Assembly: GCA_903904855.1 (NCBI GenBank)
Contig: CAIVEH010000258.1
Location: 1 to 45,415 of the forward strand
Length of the DNA stretch: 45,415 nt
Reading direction: 5' to 3'
Source of the DNA: an uncultured Bacteroidota bacterium
GTDB lineage: Bacteria > Bacteroidota > Bacteroidia > Chitinophagales > Chitinophagaceae
Shown piece by piece: positions 33,789 through 42,531 of this stretch (the stretch's first letter is position 1; each line of letters begins with the position of its first letter). The translations under genes and the position numbers were made by a program. The notes under the pieces are model-generated. The model saw only the letters and a list, made by a program, of their open reading frames with translations, was not told where the DNA came from and searched no databases.

Positions 33789-36700
33789 ATGAATAGACAC
33801 ATACCAATTATTTTACTTTCGTTTTTTGCTTTGTTTTTTAATCAGAAATTGTCTGCACAGACAGTAGAAACCGGGCATGAGATGCTGAGAGGAGAGTTTA
33901 ATTTTACTCACCTTGCAGATTCTTTGGCAGCACACCCTCCTGTGCTTACCGTCAAAGAGATAGAAAATGATGAGGATGAGCCACATCCTGTGCGTTCGGC
34001 TGTTACTGACCCTACTTTAATTCATAGTTTTCATCCCACTTTCACGCCGGGTGTACCTACATCCTATTCACCAGCACCTGTTGATTCGTTTCAAGGTATC
34101 CTTGACAACGGGACTTCAATCCCGCCAGACACGCATGGAGCTGTAGATTCCAATTACTGTATGACAGCCCTTAATACGGATGTCAGGATCCAGACAAGAG
34201 CCGGAGCAACAATCTCTACGGTTACACTTGATGCATTCTTCGCTTCCGTTGTACCAGGTGGCGGCACATTTGATCCGCGTGTGGCTTATGACATCGCAAC
34301 TCACCGCTGGATTGTAGTGGCCGATGCCGGTGCACAAAGTTCTTCATCTGCGATACTTATTGCCATTTCTAAAACCAGCAATCCGACTGGTGGCTGGTGG
34401 ACCTACAGTGTGACTGCCTATCCAGCAGGAACAAGCTGGCTCGACTATCCTGATGTAGGGTTTAACAGTAAATGGATTGTTATTTCTGGAAACATTTTCC
34501 CGAATACAGGTAGCGGCTATGGTGGTTGTAAAGTGTTTGCTTTTAACAAAGCTAACCTGTTATCTGGAGCAGGCGCTCCATTCACAGCCTGGACACAGGC
34601 ATCATCAATGTGTATTTGCCCTGCAGTTACCTATGATGCCGCACAGACAAGTATTTTTTGTATTGAGTCGTGGGATGGTACTGCTGCCGGCGGCGGTCAG
34701 TTGCGGCTATGGAAAATTACTGGTGCTGTAGGCACAGAAACCATGACATCTGTTGGTTATCCTGCCTCAACCGGAACAAACTGGCAAAGCCAGTCGAATG
34801 CAGTATCCGGCACAGGTGGAGCAGATTTTGCCCCACAACTTGGTACTACAAATAAAATACAGACCAATGATGACCGCATTTTCCAGGTTGCTTATATGAA
34901 CGGAAAACTATGGACCGCACATAATGTATTCCTCCCCTACAGCACTACGTCCAACCCAACACGTTGTTCGGTGCAATGGTGGCAGGTCGACACATTTGGT
35001 GCGCCTGTTCAGCTGGGTATGGTTGATGATCCTACCAACGCTAATTTTTATTCATTCCCCAACATAGCTGTAAATACTCTTGATGACGCCCTTATAGGTT
35101 TCACCAATTTCTCAAGTACCATACATCCGAGCGCAGCATATACACTGCATTTGCATACCGACCCTCTTTCCACAATGGAAACACCTTATATCTACCGGCA
35201 TGGCCAGAATACTTATTTTAAAAATTTCGGAGGCGCAAGAGATCGTTGGGGAGATTATTCAGCTACCTGTATTGATCCTCTTAACCAGATTGATTTCTGG
35301 ACTGTTCAGGAGGCATCAGCAAATCCAGCCAATACATGGGATACGTGGTGGGCTTATGTTAAGCCTTGCAATCCACCAACTTCAGTCATTACTCCGGCAG
35401 GTTCCACTTCAATCTGCTCTGGCAGCTCAGTAACGCTCAATGCCAGCACGGGTACCGGTTACAGCTATCAATGGCAACTAGGTGGCTCCAATATTGCCGG
35501 GGCAACAACCTCCTCATTTATTGCCTCTGCAGCAGGTTCTTATGTAGTGATTGTTACTGTTGGTTCCTGTTCTACTACTTCCTCTGCTGTAGTCATTACG
35601 GTTAATCCGCTACCTGCAGCAACCATAACTCCTGTAGGATCTACAATACTTTGTTCAGGAGGCACAGTTGGCCTGAATGCCAATACAGGAGCCGGTTTAA
35701 CCTATCAGTGGTATCTTGGTGGTGTTCCAATTTCAGGAGCAACAGCATCCTCATGGTCAGCTGTTTCCAGCGGAAATTATACAGTCGTGGTTACCAATGC
35801 AGCCGGTTGCTCCAACACTTCGGCAGTTACCGCAGTTACTGTTGGCGTTTCTCCTACCGCAACTATTACACCTGCCGGTCCTACTACTTTCTGCTCTGGC
35901 GGCAGTGTTGTTCTTAATGGAACAGCAGGCAGCGGCCTTACTTATCAATGGAACGTTGGTGGCACACCTGTCAGCGGTGCTACCAATGCCTCTTATACTG
36001 CAACTACAGCGGGCAGTATAACACTAACTGTAACTAATCTATCTGGCTGCAATGCAACTTCATCTGCCACAGTGGTGGTTGTTAATCCGTCTCCAGCTGC
36101 AATAACAGGCACGCTCGTCGTATGTGCGGGGGCAACAACTCCACTTTTTGATGCTACAACAGGAGGCACATGGTCTTCTACAAATCCGGCAGCAGCTACC
36201 ATTTCCGGGACAGGAGTAGTTACAGGTGTAGGTACAGGTGGAGTTTCAACCATATCATATACTATCTCAGGATGTGCTGCTACTGCAATAGTAACGGTTA
36301 ATTCCATCTCTGTAGCAGCAATTACCGGTTCGTCAGCAGTGTGTGTTGGTCAGAGCATTACTTTGACTGACGGCACCCCGGGAGGTACCTGGTCGAGCAG
36401 CGCACCCGGAACTGCAACTGTAGGGGCTGGTACCGGTGTAGTGAATGGTATTGCGCCTGGTTCTGCCACTATCACTTATGCTGTTAGCGGAAGTTGCGGC
36501 ACAGCTTCCGTAACCAAGGTGGTTACAGTAAGTAACCCTACAGTAGTTGCAGCTATTACTGGTACAACTACTATTTGTTCAGGCGTTACCACTACACTTT
36601 CAGATGTTACACCTTCAGGCGTGTGGAGTTCAACCAATCCTGCAATTGCTACCATATCTACAACAGGTGTTGTAACCGGAGTGGCTGCAGGCACTGATAC

Positions 36701-38105
36701 TATTAAATACAGTGTTACAAATCTGGCCGGTTGTGTTTCCACAGCTACTGTTAACTTCACAGTATTTTCTTCATTTTCTGCCACTGTTACTCCGGCAGGT
36801 CCTGTTACTATCTGTGCCGGTACAAGTGTAGCGTTAACTGCCTCTTCAGGTACATCTTATCAGTGGTACAGGAACGGAACCCTGATTGTTGGAGCAACTT
36901 CATCAGGTTATTCTGCCAGCACTGCTGGTAACTATACTGTACGCGTAACAGCTACTGGCGGCTGTGCATCAACATCATCAGCTGTGGTAGTGAGTATTAA
37001 TCCTATACCTGTTACGGCTCCTTCAATAGCTATTAGTGCTACAGCAGGGCCAATATATTGCAGTGCGCCTACTCCTACAACGTTTACAGCAGTTCCTACT
37101 TATGGTGGCACTGCCCCTGCATATCAGTGGTTCGTAAACGGTACAGGTACTGGTATACTATCCTCTTTCAGCTATACACCAGCAGTTGGCGATATAGTGA
37201 AGGTAACCATGACTAGTAATGCAACCTGTGCAATCCCTGCTACAGCTTCGCACAGCGATACTATATCAGTAAGCCCATTGAGAACACCATCTGTTACTAT
37301 TACAGCCAGCCCGGCTGAGATATGCACAGGTACAGCGATAACGTTTACAGCCAATCCGGTTTATGGCGGCACTGCCCCTACCTACCGCTGGACTAAAAAT
37401 GGTACAAATGTGGCTACCGGTTTTGCATATGTATATATCCCAAGTTATGGCGATATTTTGAAAGTAACTTTACACAGTAATTACCAATGTCTCACAGTTG
37501 ATAGCGCAGTAAGTCCGCAGTTTATTGTTCATACAATCAACCCGACAGCTAATACGATCACTGTATTGGTTACCCAGTCAGGCATTGTAGCTGGTACAGT
37601 TGATACATTTGTGGCTATTGCACCAAATGGTGGATCAACCCCGCACTATCAGTGGTTGCGCAATGGCGTTCCGATACCAGGAGCAACTAATGCTGATTAT
37701 ATTACAGACAGCCTTGCTGCAGGCCAGGTTATCAGTTGCGAAGAAACCAGCAGCACCCCATGCGCCACCCCATCTACGGTGATAAGCGGAGGTATAACAG
37801 TAAAAGTTATTCCTGTAGGTGTGCGTCAGTTATCATCAGGTGGCGACAACTTCACATTGATACCTAACCCCAACAAGGGTGAGTTTACAATCGAAGGATT
37901 GCTAGCCAATACGGTAATTACCAAAACAGACATAGTAGTAACCGATATGCTTGGGCAGGTAATTTACAAAGAAACAACTGATGCCCAGGGAGGCAAACTG
38001 AAAACACATATTTCACTGGATCCTGCTGTTGCCAATGGCAGTTATATGGTAACAATTACCAACAACGGCAACCAGGTAGTTTATCACCTGGTGATAAGTA
38101 AGTAA
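33789..38105 (+). CDS. Giant T9SS protein: propeller-like head plus Ig/BIG2 stalk
   Basis: The product is about 1438 aa from ATG 33789 (MNRHIPIILLSFFALFFNQK signal peptide); 37 upstream codons are excluded because they cross a terminator and promoter. The head (about 60-525) has propeller-like strands (DPRVAYDIATHRWIVVADAG, SWLDYPDVGFNSKWIVISG, GGARDRWGDYSAT) and several Cys residues; no exact family is recognised. About 530-1345 holds roughly three BIG2 and seven Ig-like modules. The T9SS sorting domain (about 1352-1438) begins FTLIPNPNKGEFTIEG. Stalk and tail closely match those of the two preceding genes. Confidence 0.85.
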   Translation: MNRHIPIILLSFFALFFNQKLSAQTVETGHEMLRGEFNFTHLADSLAAHPPVLTVKEIENDEDEPHPVRSAVTDPTLIHSFHPTFTPGVPTSYSPAPVDSFQGILDNGTSIPPDTHGAVDSNYCMTALNTDVRIQTRAGATISTVTLDAFFASVVPGGGTFDPRVAYDIATHRWIVVADAGAQSSSSAILIAISKTSNPTGGWWTYSVTAYPAGTSWLDYPDVGFNSKWIVISGNIFPNTGSGYGGCKVFAFNKANLLSGAGAPFTAWTQASSMCICPAVTYDAAQTSIFCIESWDGTAAGGGQLRLWKITGAVGTETMTSVGYPASTGTNWQSQSNAVSGTGGADFAPQLGTTNKIQTNDDRIFQVAYMNGKLWTAHNVFLPYSTTSNPTRCSVQWWQVDTFGAPVQLGMVDDPTNANFYSFPNIAVNTLDDALIGFTNFSSTIHPSAAYTLHLHTDPLSTMETPYIYRHGQNTYFKNFGGARDRWGDYSATCIDPLNQIDFWTVQEASANPANTWDTWWAYVKPCNPPTSVITPAGSTSICSGSSVTLNASTGTGYSYQWQLGGSNIAGATTSSFIASAAGSYVVIVTVGSCSTTSSAVVITVNPLPAATITPVGSTILCSGGTVGLNANTGAGLTYQWYLGGVPISGATASSWSAVSSGNYTVVVTNAAGCSNTSAVTAVTVGVSPTATITPAGPTTFCSGGSVVLNGTAGSGLTYQWNVGGTPVSGATNASYTATTAGSITLTVTNLSGCNATSSATVVVVNPSPAAITGTLVVCAGATTPLFDATTGGTWSSTNPAAATISGTGVVTGVGTGGVSTISYTISGCAATAIVTVNSISVAAITGSSAVCVGQSITLTDGTPGGTWSSSAPGTATVGAGTGVVNGIAPGSATITYAVSGSCGTASVTKVVTVSNPTVVAAITGTTTICSGVTTTLSDVTPSGVWSSTNPAIATISTTGVVTGVAAGTDTIKYSVTNLAGCVSTATVNFTVFSSFSATVTPAGPVTICAGTSVALTASSGTSYQWYRNGTLIVGATSSGYSASTAGNYTVRVTATGGCASTSSAVVVSINPIPVTAPSIAISATAGPIYCSAPTPTTFTAVPTYGGTAPAYQWFVNGTGTGILSSFSYTPAVGDIVKVTMTSNATCAIPATASHSDTISVSPLRTPSVTITASPAEICTGTAITFTANPVYGGTAPTYRWTKNGTNVATGFAYVYIPSYGDILKVTLHSNYQCLTVDSAVSPQFIVHTINPTANTITVLVTQSGIVAGTVDTFVAIAPNGGSTPHYQWLRNGVPIPGATNADYITDSLAAGQVISCEETSSTPCATPSTVISGGITVKVIPVGVRQLSSGGDNFTLIPNPNKGEFTIEGLLANTVITKTDIVVTDMLGQVIYKETTDAQGGKLKTHISLDPAVANGSYMVTITNNGNQVVYHLVISK

Positions 38106-38126
38106 TCAGAATTCAGGTAAAGATTT

Positions 38127-38156
38127 ATTAAGGCGCTCTGATAAGGGCGCCTTAAT
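38127..38156. terminator. Bidirectional terminator
   Basis: ATTAAGGCGC (38127-38136) pairs perfectly with GCGCCTTAAT (38147-38156), with A/T-rich flanks on both sides. It lies between the convergent ends of the giant T9SS gene and tmk and can serve both. Confidence 0.75.
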
Positions 38157-38779
38157 TATTTGAATGAACTACTCAACTGATCCCATATATCTCCGGCAAT
38201 AGCTTCAATAGATTGGTTGCCTTCAATAGTAATTATTTTTTCCTGATCTTTTAATTTATCAAATGCCTCAAGGTATTTAGCACGGACATTGGTGAGATTA
38301 TCCAGAGTTTCATAAAGCTCAGTTGATTGCCTTCCTGCACTGATGCGTTGCATACTCACTTCTGGTGGCACATCAATAAAGATAGTCACGTCTGGTCTCA
38401 GCAGATCAGCACACATTTTATTGCAGGCAATCACCCAGTCCATATCCATATGAGTACCATGATAGGCATAGGAAGAGAAATAATAACGGTCGGAGATAAC
38501 CGTATAACCCTCACCAAGCATCTTAAGAAGACCATACTCTTCATTCAATATATGGTCGAGCCTGTCGGCCAGGAAAAGCCCCGCAATCGTCCTTTCGTCT
38601 GCCTTTACACTCCCTTTCAGAATGTTCCGGAGCAAAGATCCTATCATGCCATTGGTCGGTTCAAAAGTAGCATGCACTTTATATCCCGCATCCCTTAATT
38701 TTTCAGCCAGCAACCGCACTTGTGTACTTTTGCCACTGCCATCTATGCCCTCAAGGGCTATGAATAAGTTTTTGGTCAT
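38156..38779 (-). CDS. tmk: Thymidylate kinase
   Basis: The product is 207 aa, the normal length. It phosphorylates dTMP to dTDP with ATP, an essential step in dTTP synthesis. Motifs: P-loop LEGIDGSGKST (about 8-18), FEPTNGMIG (in place of the common REPGGT), LFLADRLDH, SDRYYFSSYAYHG (DRY-type dTMP site) and a lid region (about 143-155) with RISAGRQS. The FEPT version is seen in a subset of dTMP-kinase-like enzymes. No defect seen. The ATG at 38779 is clear. It appears monocistronic. Confidence 0.93.
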   Translation of the reverse strand: MTKNLFIALEGIDGSGKSTQVRLLAEKLRDAGYKVHATFEPTNGMIGSLLRNILKGSVKADERTIAGLFLADRLDHILNEEYGLLKMLGEGYTVISDRYYFSSYAYHGTHMDMDWVIACNKMCADLLRPDVTIFIDVPPEVSMQRISAGRQSTELYETLDNLTNVRAKYLEAFDKLKDQEKIITIEGNQSIEAIAGDIWDQLSSSFK

Positions 38780-38941
38780 TTATTTCAAGAATGGGGTTGA
38801 AATTAGTTATTATTTACAAACCTAATTATTTTCATTGCAATCATCGGGCTGGATATGGATTGCATTAACGATAGGGATGAAGTAATTGCTACAATGAATT
38901 AATCTCTGAACAATATTTTTGAAGGGCATACAATTTATTAA

Positions 38942-39214
38942 CTAAAAAAGATCAGTATGTGTACCTGTACGGGTAAGAATAATCTTTTTTGAAGTATCTT
39001 CTTGTTTCCATATAAGCAGCCAGTCTGACTTAATATGACATTCCAGGTAGTTGTTAAACTGGCCATGAAGCTTATGTGTACGGTAACGGGAATGAAGTTT
39101 TCCTGATTCCTGCAGGTTTTTGATGACATCACGGAGCTGATCAATATCGAAGCCTCTTTTGGCTGCCAATTTTAGATCTTTGCCGAACTGATTTGAATAT
39201 GAAATTTCATACAT
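38942..39214 (-). CDS. yafQ: YafQ/RelE-family toxin
   Basis: The product is 90 aa. YafQ-type toxins cleave mRNA in the ribosomal A site. The whole pattern is present: GKDLKLAAKRGFDIDQLRDV near the N-terminus, His47 in HKLHG, His60 in ECHIKSDWLLIWK with Asp64 and Trp65, and RTGTHTDLF with His86 and terminal Phe90. These match the catalytic residues known from E. coli YafQ (H50, H63, D67, H87, F91), so the toxin looks active. Its ATG starts 1 nt after the antitoxin stop: a tight type II operon. Confidence 0.92.
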   Translation of the reverse strand: MYEISYSNQFGKDLKLAAKRGFDIDQLRDVIKNLQESGKLHSRYRTHKLHGQFNNYLECHIKSDWLLIWKQEDTSKKIILTRTGTHTDLF

Positions 39215-39215
39215 G

Positions 39216-39410
39216 CTATGAACCTAGTATTTGGCGGAATAAGTCTTCGGTATTTTTTGCCTTTCTAACTTTGCCTGCATCTACGTCCTTTATCGCCGTC
39301 TTTGTGGTATCATTAGGCTCTTCCAGAATTGCTACATATTCCTGGGTTTTAAGAAAAGCAACGAGTTTTTTACCTTCGGTAGTATGGTCATCAACAGTTA
39401 TATAAGTCAT
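39216..39410 (-). CDS. Antitoxin of the YafQ-type pair
   Basis: The product is 64 aa, immediately upstream of the toxin (1-nt gap). The N-terminal part (MTYITVDDHTTEGKKLVAFL) looks like a Phd/DinJ-type dimerisation and DNA-binding segment. The acidic, flexible C-terminal part (EDLFRQILGS) would wrap the toxin. It is not close to classic DinJ; I infer identity from position and size. A palindrome 17 nt upstream of the ATG is a likely autoregulatory site. Confidence 0.8.
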   Translation of the reverse strand: MTYITVDDHTTEGKKLVAFLKTQEYVAILEEPNDTTKTAIKDVDAGKVRKAKNTEDLFRQILGS

Positions 39411-39426
39411 AATATAAATTTAAGAA

Positions 39427-39440
39427 CATTAGGTCTAATG
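39427..39440. promoter_or_regulatory. Palindrome upstream of the antitoxin, probable operator
   Basis: CATTAG-GT-CTAATG is a perfect 6-bp inverted repeat, 16 nt upstream of the antitoxin ATG. Type II antitoxins usually repress their own operon through such a dyad. Confidence 0.5.
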
Positions 39441-39755
39441 CTATAAGAAATCGTCTACCAAAGTTAAGCAAACAAGCTGAAATATCTGCGAAGCCAGATT
39501 AAAATCAAAACTTCTTTGGTCAATTAAACTAAATTCCATGATCTCATATTTACACATTACTTCACCCCAATAGTCCAAGGGTCTCCTTGGTCTTGATATA
39601 TGCAAGCAATCCCGCTTGCGAAATTATTCTCGCGGCCCTGTCTCAATAACTACTTCATCCTACATTCCAGATCTGATGTTCTCTTACGCTCGACCAGCAA
39701 TGAGATGAAGTTGAAGATATAGATCTAACGTACTCCCCTTCAGGGGCCGGGGGTG
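39441..39755. other. Intergenic region with short hairpins
   Basis: About 315 bp between the toxin-antitoxin operon and the end of the MauG operon. It holds three small dyads: CCAAGG/CCTTGG (39575-39590), CAAGC/GCTTG (about 39602-39617) and CCCC-TTCA-GGGG near 39735. The last lies just after the MauG stop on the minus strand and may act as a weak terminator. No gene seen. Confidence 0.4.
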
Positions 39756-40796
39756 TCACTCCCTCACTTCCCTCAGCCTGCTATCAATCAAAAACTCTTT
39801 ATCAGTAAGCGTTTTCAAAAAAACAATGATATCCTGTTTGTCCTGTAGAGTCAGAATCATAGGTGTTTTAAGTTCATTCGCTAAGGTAGGTCCGGCAATG
39901 ATGCCATCGGTATAGTGGTCCATTACCTGCAACAGAGTATTGAACCGGCCATCATGCATGTAGGGATAGGAAACCATAATATTGCGCAGTGAAGGCACTC
40001 TGAATTTCAATGAATCTCCAGGGTCTCCGGTTATGGTCATCCGGCCATAGTCTTTGAGGCTGTCATCAGGTGCCAGGCCAATGTTTTCAAATTCGTAATT
40101 GGTAAACAAGGGCTCCTTATGGCAGCTCTCACAGTTTTGGCGAAACAGTCTCAGTCCGCTGAGTTCCTTCTCTGTCATTTCACCTCCAGGTTCTTTACGT
40201 ACATATTTATCATACCGGGAGTTGAACGATTCAAACATAACCAGAAATTGAGCAATTGCTTTCAATACATGCTGACCGGTAATAGTACTATCACCAAATG
40301 CCTCATAAAAACGTGCGCGGTAACCTTTGGCAGTATCTAGTGTCTTCACTACCTGTTCCAGCGTATTGCCCATTTCAGCGTTATTAGTTATAGGGGCTAA
40401 TGGCTGCACCTCAAGGTGATTAACACCGCCATCCCACATAAATGATTTATTCCATGCCAGGTTAAACAGGGTTAGTGAATTCCGTTTACCTTTTCTGCCC
40501 TCTATACCGTGGCTAAGCCCATGGTCGCCATGTGTAAAACCCGACCACTGTGCATGGCAACTGGCGCAAGAAATAGTGCCATCGCGCGAAAGAATGGGAT
40601 CGTAAAACAGCTTGCGACCCAGTTCAAAGCCCGCTTGTGTTAGTTTGTTTTTGGAAAAATTATATACTGGTTTTGGCCAGTCTTTCGGTATTACAAAACG
40701 GATATCGTCCGTCTTGTTATCAAAACTTACAGAACCAATAGCTATTAGTATAACCAGGCAACAAAACATGCTATATTTCCAATACCCTACCTTCAT
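39756..40796 (-). CDS. Di-haem cytochrome c peroxidase / MauG-family protein (MbnH-like)
   Basis: The product is 346 aa. An N-terminal signal or anchor segment (about 8-25) is followed by two CxxCH haem c sites, CASCH (77-81) and CESCH (222-226). Further marks are FYDPILSRDGTISC, LFNLAWNKSFMWDG and MHDGRFNTLLQVMDHY. The family covers periplasmic H2O2-reducing peroxidases and MauG/MbnH enzymes that oxidise Trp on a partner protein. The gene starts inside the stop of the MbnP-like gene (TAATG), so an MbnH role is the best guess. MbnH is known to convert a Trp of MbnP to kynurenine. Confidence 0.9.
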   Translation of the reverse strand: MKVGYWKYSMFCCLVILIAIGSVSFDNKTDDIRFVIPKDWPKPVYNFSKNKLTQAGFELGRKLFYDPILSRDGTISCASCHAQWSGFTHGDHGLSHGIEGRKGKRNSLTLFNLAWNKSFMWDGGVNHLEVQPLAPITNNAEMGNTLEQVVKTLDTAKGYRARFYEAFGDSTITGQHVLKAIAQFLVMFESFNSRYDKYVRKEPGGEMTEKELSGLRLFRQNCESCHKEPLFTNYEFENIGLAPDDSLKDYGRMTITGDPGDSLKFRVPSLRNIMVSYPYMHDGRFNTLLQVMDHYTDGIIAGPTLANELKTPMILTLQDKQDIIVFLKTLTDKEFLIDSRLREVRE

Positions 40797-41590
40797 TAAT
40801 ACCGCTTTATTTCCACTATTGAAAACATTTTTGCATAATTATCAGCCATCATAGCAGCTTCTTTACCAGGGATAACAATATTATTTGTTTTAGCGAGGCT
40901 GATTCCCCTGAACCAGGCAGATACATCAGTCTTTATCCGGATAATTACTGCATGTGTCTGTATCTGAGGAAAGTGTATATTGGATAAATCTGATTTTTCT
41001 TCCCATAAAAATGATGTTGGTAAATTGTATACTTTCCTATCGGTATTGTAAGGAGATTTATATCCGCCAATATGAAATTCAAACTCATGATGCAGTGTTT
41101 TGCAGACAGCCGACCGTCCTTCCAGTTTAGCCATAATGTAACCACTGTTCCATGTCCAATACATTCCTTTTACCGGATCCAGGTCCCCCTCATTAGCCCC
41201 TGAAGTATTAATCACACTATCTACACCTGCCGTGAAATTAAGCTCCCTATATTCCCATCCAGGTGTTGGGTCAAAAGTAATAGTGTAAGTTGCCGTATCA
41301 GAGGCATCGAAGAGATGCCTGGTAGCATGAATTTCTTTCTGATAATGACCACAGTCAAACTGAAAATTGGTCATATAAAACCTGAAAGCATCAATATACA
41401 AGGTATCATTGTTATCATCTACATAATACTGATCATGTAGCATTAAAGGCTTATCCTTAAAAACCGGCTCAAAAATTATAGTGATTTTGCCTGAATCATA
41501 GCCATCAATTTTTGCCTGGGCATGACATGGCGTTCCAATGAAAACCGTTAAACTGAAAGCAATCAGTAAACTACCGCAGAATTTCACCAT
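40796..41590 (-). CDS. MbnP-like periplasmic copper-binding protein
   Basis: The product is 264 aa. Signal peptide to about CHAQA. Family marks are DTLYIDAFRFYMTNFQF, AGVDSVINTSGA, GDLDPVKGMYWTWNSGYI and KLEG. The Trp residues in YWTWNSGYI are in the region known to be modified in MbnP proteins. Its stop overlaps the start of the di-haem gene by one base (TAATG): tight coupling, as expected for an MbnP-MbnH pair. It probably binds copper in the periplasm; no methanobactin genes are present, so the role here is broader copper handling (inference). Confidence 0.85.
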   Translation of the reverse strand: MVKFCGSLLIAFSLTVFIGTPCHAQAKIDGYDSGKITIIFEPVFKDKPLMLHDQYYVDDNNDTLYIDAFRFYMTNFQFDCGHYQKEIHATRHLFDASDTATYTITFDPTPGWEYRELNFTAGVDSVINTSGANEGDLDPVKGMYWTWNSGYIMAKLEGRSAVCKTLHHEFEFHIGGYKSPYNTDRKVYNLPTSFLWEEKSDLSNIHFPQIQTHAVIIRIKTDVSAWFRGISLAKTNNIVIPGKEAAMMADNYAKMFSIVEIKRY

Positions 41591-42207
41591 CCGGCTAAAT
41601 TAAGGAAATTAATGACCTTTCGTAGGCGGTGGAGGGGGGCCATCATTATCTCTGGGTGGAGGTGGGCCCGGCCTGTCTCCGGGAGGCGGCCTGCCTCGCC
41701 ATTCGGTGGACCATCGGGTCTACCCTCTCCGGGAGGAGGACGGTGACCATCCGGGCCGCCATTCATATTGCGGGTAATGTCAACGATGATTTTGTCAAAT
41801 TGCTGCTTTTGCTGGTCCGTACAAAGCGCCCTGACCTGCGAAAAGTGGTTGTAGGTAACTATTTCAATTTCCCTTTGATTGTTGCCGATTTCAGAAACCA
41901 GCGAATCAGCCAATTTAACCGGCGATGCACTGTTGTTAAGTCCCGAAAACAGCACACGCCGCAGTGCCGCACCCTGCTCTTTGAGCTTGCGCATACTGCG
42001 CTGGTGGTCTTCAATGAGCAGTTCGTATTTTTTAACCTGGTCATCCGTGAATTTCAGGCTGCTGATGACACGTTCTTTCGGGCCACCACCTTTGGGCGGG
42101 CCTCCTGGCTGTGGTTTCAGCCATAATGTGAGTATCAGCCCTATGTTGCACAATACCAGCAGCAAAACAGCCCATTGCCATATTCTGTATCCTTTAGTAT
42201 CGTTCAT
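41584..42207 (-). CDS. Spy/CpxP-like periplasmic sensor, C-terminus probably frameshifted
   Basis: The product is 207 aa as read. One N-terminal membrane segment (about 10-30) is followed by a helical part with LKFTDDQVKKYELLIEDHQR, REIEIVTYNHFSQVRALCTD and QKQQFDKII: the two-helix pattern of Spy/CpxP/heavy-metal-resistance sensors. A Pro/Gly tail follows. In the current frame the tail turns unlike itself and overlaps the MbnP start. One missing base near 41681-41690 would continue the Pro-rich tail (GDRPGPPPPRDNDGPPPPP) to TAA at 41609-41611. This gives normal spacing to MbnP. Confidence 0.75.
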   Translation of the reverse strand: MNDTKGYRIWQWAVLLLVLCNIGLILTLWLKPQPGGPPKGGGPKERVISSLKFTDDQVKKYELLIEDHQRSMRKLKEQGAALRRVLFSGLNNSASPVKLADSLVSEIGNNQREIEIVTYNHFSQVRALCTDQQKQQFDKIIVDITRNMNGGPDGHRPPPGEGRPDGPPNGEAGRLPETGRAHLHPEIMMAPLHRLRKVINFLNLAGW

Positions 42208-42210
42208 CGG

Positions 42211-42513
42211 TTAGTAATTATAAGTTGGCGTTGTTTGAATTTCAAAAGCAATAGAGTTACTATAATTGCTTTCAGCTGGTTTATTATTCCGGGTTGTATA
42301 ATACAGTATTGATGCAGCATTAACCGCAAGTAACAGCACAGCTGCGGCTACCCATTGCCGAACAGGTATCCTCACTCTTATGCTGTCATTGTTGTCACTC
42401 AGTTTTTGCAAAACGGAGCTATAAAGTTCAGTGCCTGGTTGAGGCCTTGACATTCCTTTGGTACTGCCGAGTACCTCATTTATCCATAATTCTTTATTGT
42501 TGTTATTTTCCAT
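42211..42513 (-). CDS. Small single-pass membrane protein, putative anti-sigma factor
   Basis: The product is 100 aa, with a soluble N-terminal half (residues 1-45) followed by one membrane helix (about 50-70, QWVAAAVLLLAVNAASILYY) and a short periplasmic tail. This topology, its size and its position 18 bp after an ECF sigma gene suggest an anti-sigma factor. No zinc motif or clear ASD sequence is visible, so the role rests on context. It is 3 bp upstream of the Spy-like gene. Confidence 0.6.
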   Translation of the reverse strand: MENNNNKELWINEVLGSTKGMSRPQPGTELYSSVLQKLSDNNDSIRVRIPVRQWVAAAVLLLAVNAASILYYTTRNNKPAESNYSNSIAFEIQTTPTYNY

Positions 42514-42531
42514 AACATTGATTTAGACGAT

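Noticed and set aside
36476-36784. Minus-strand ORFs opposite the Ig/BIG2 stalks of the giant genes
   Set aside because: Many such ORFs appear opposite Thr/Gly/Ala-rich repeats in all three genes; composition effect only.
21450-38105. Idea that the Ig-rich genes form a polymorphic toxin or phage tail cluster
   Set aside because: All end in T9SS sorting domains, with no toxin tip, immunity gene or phage structural gene in the region.
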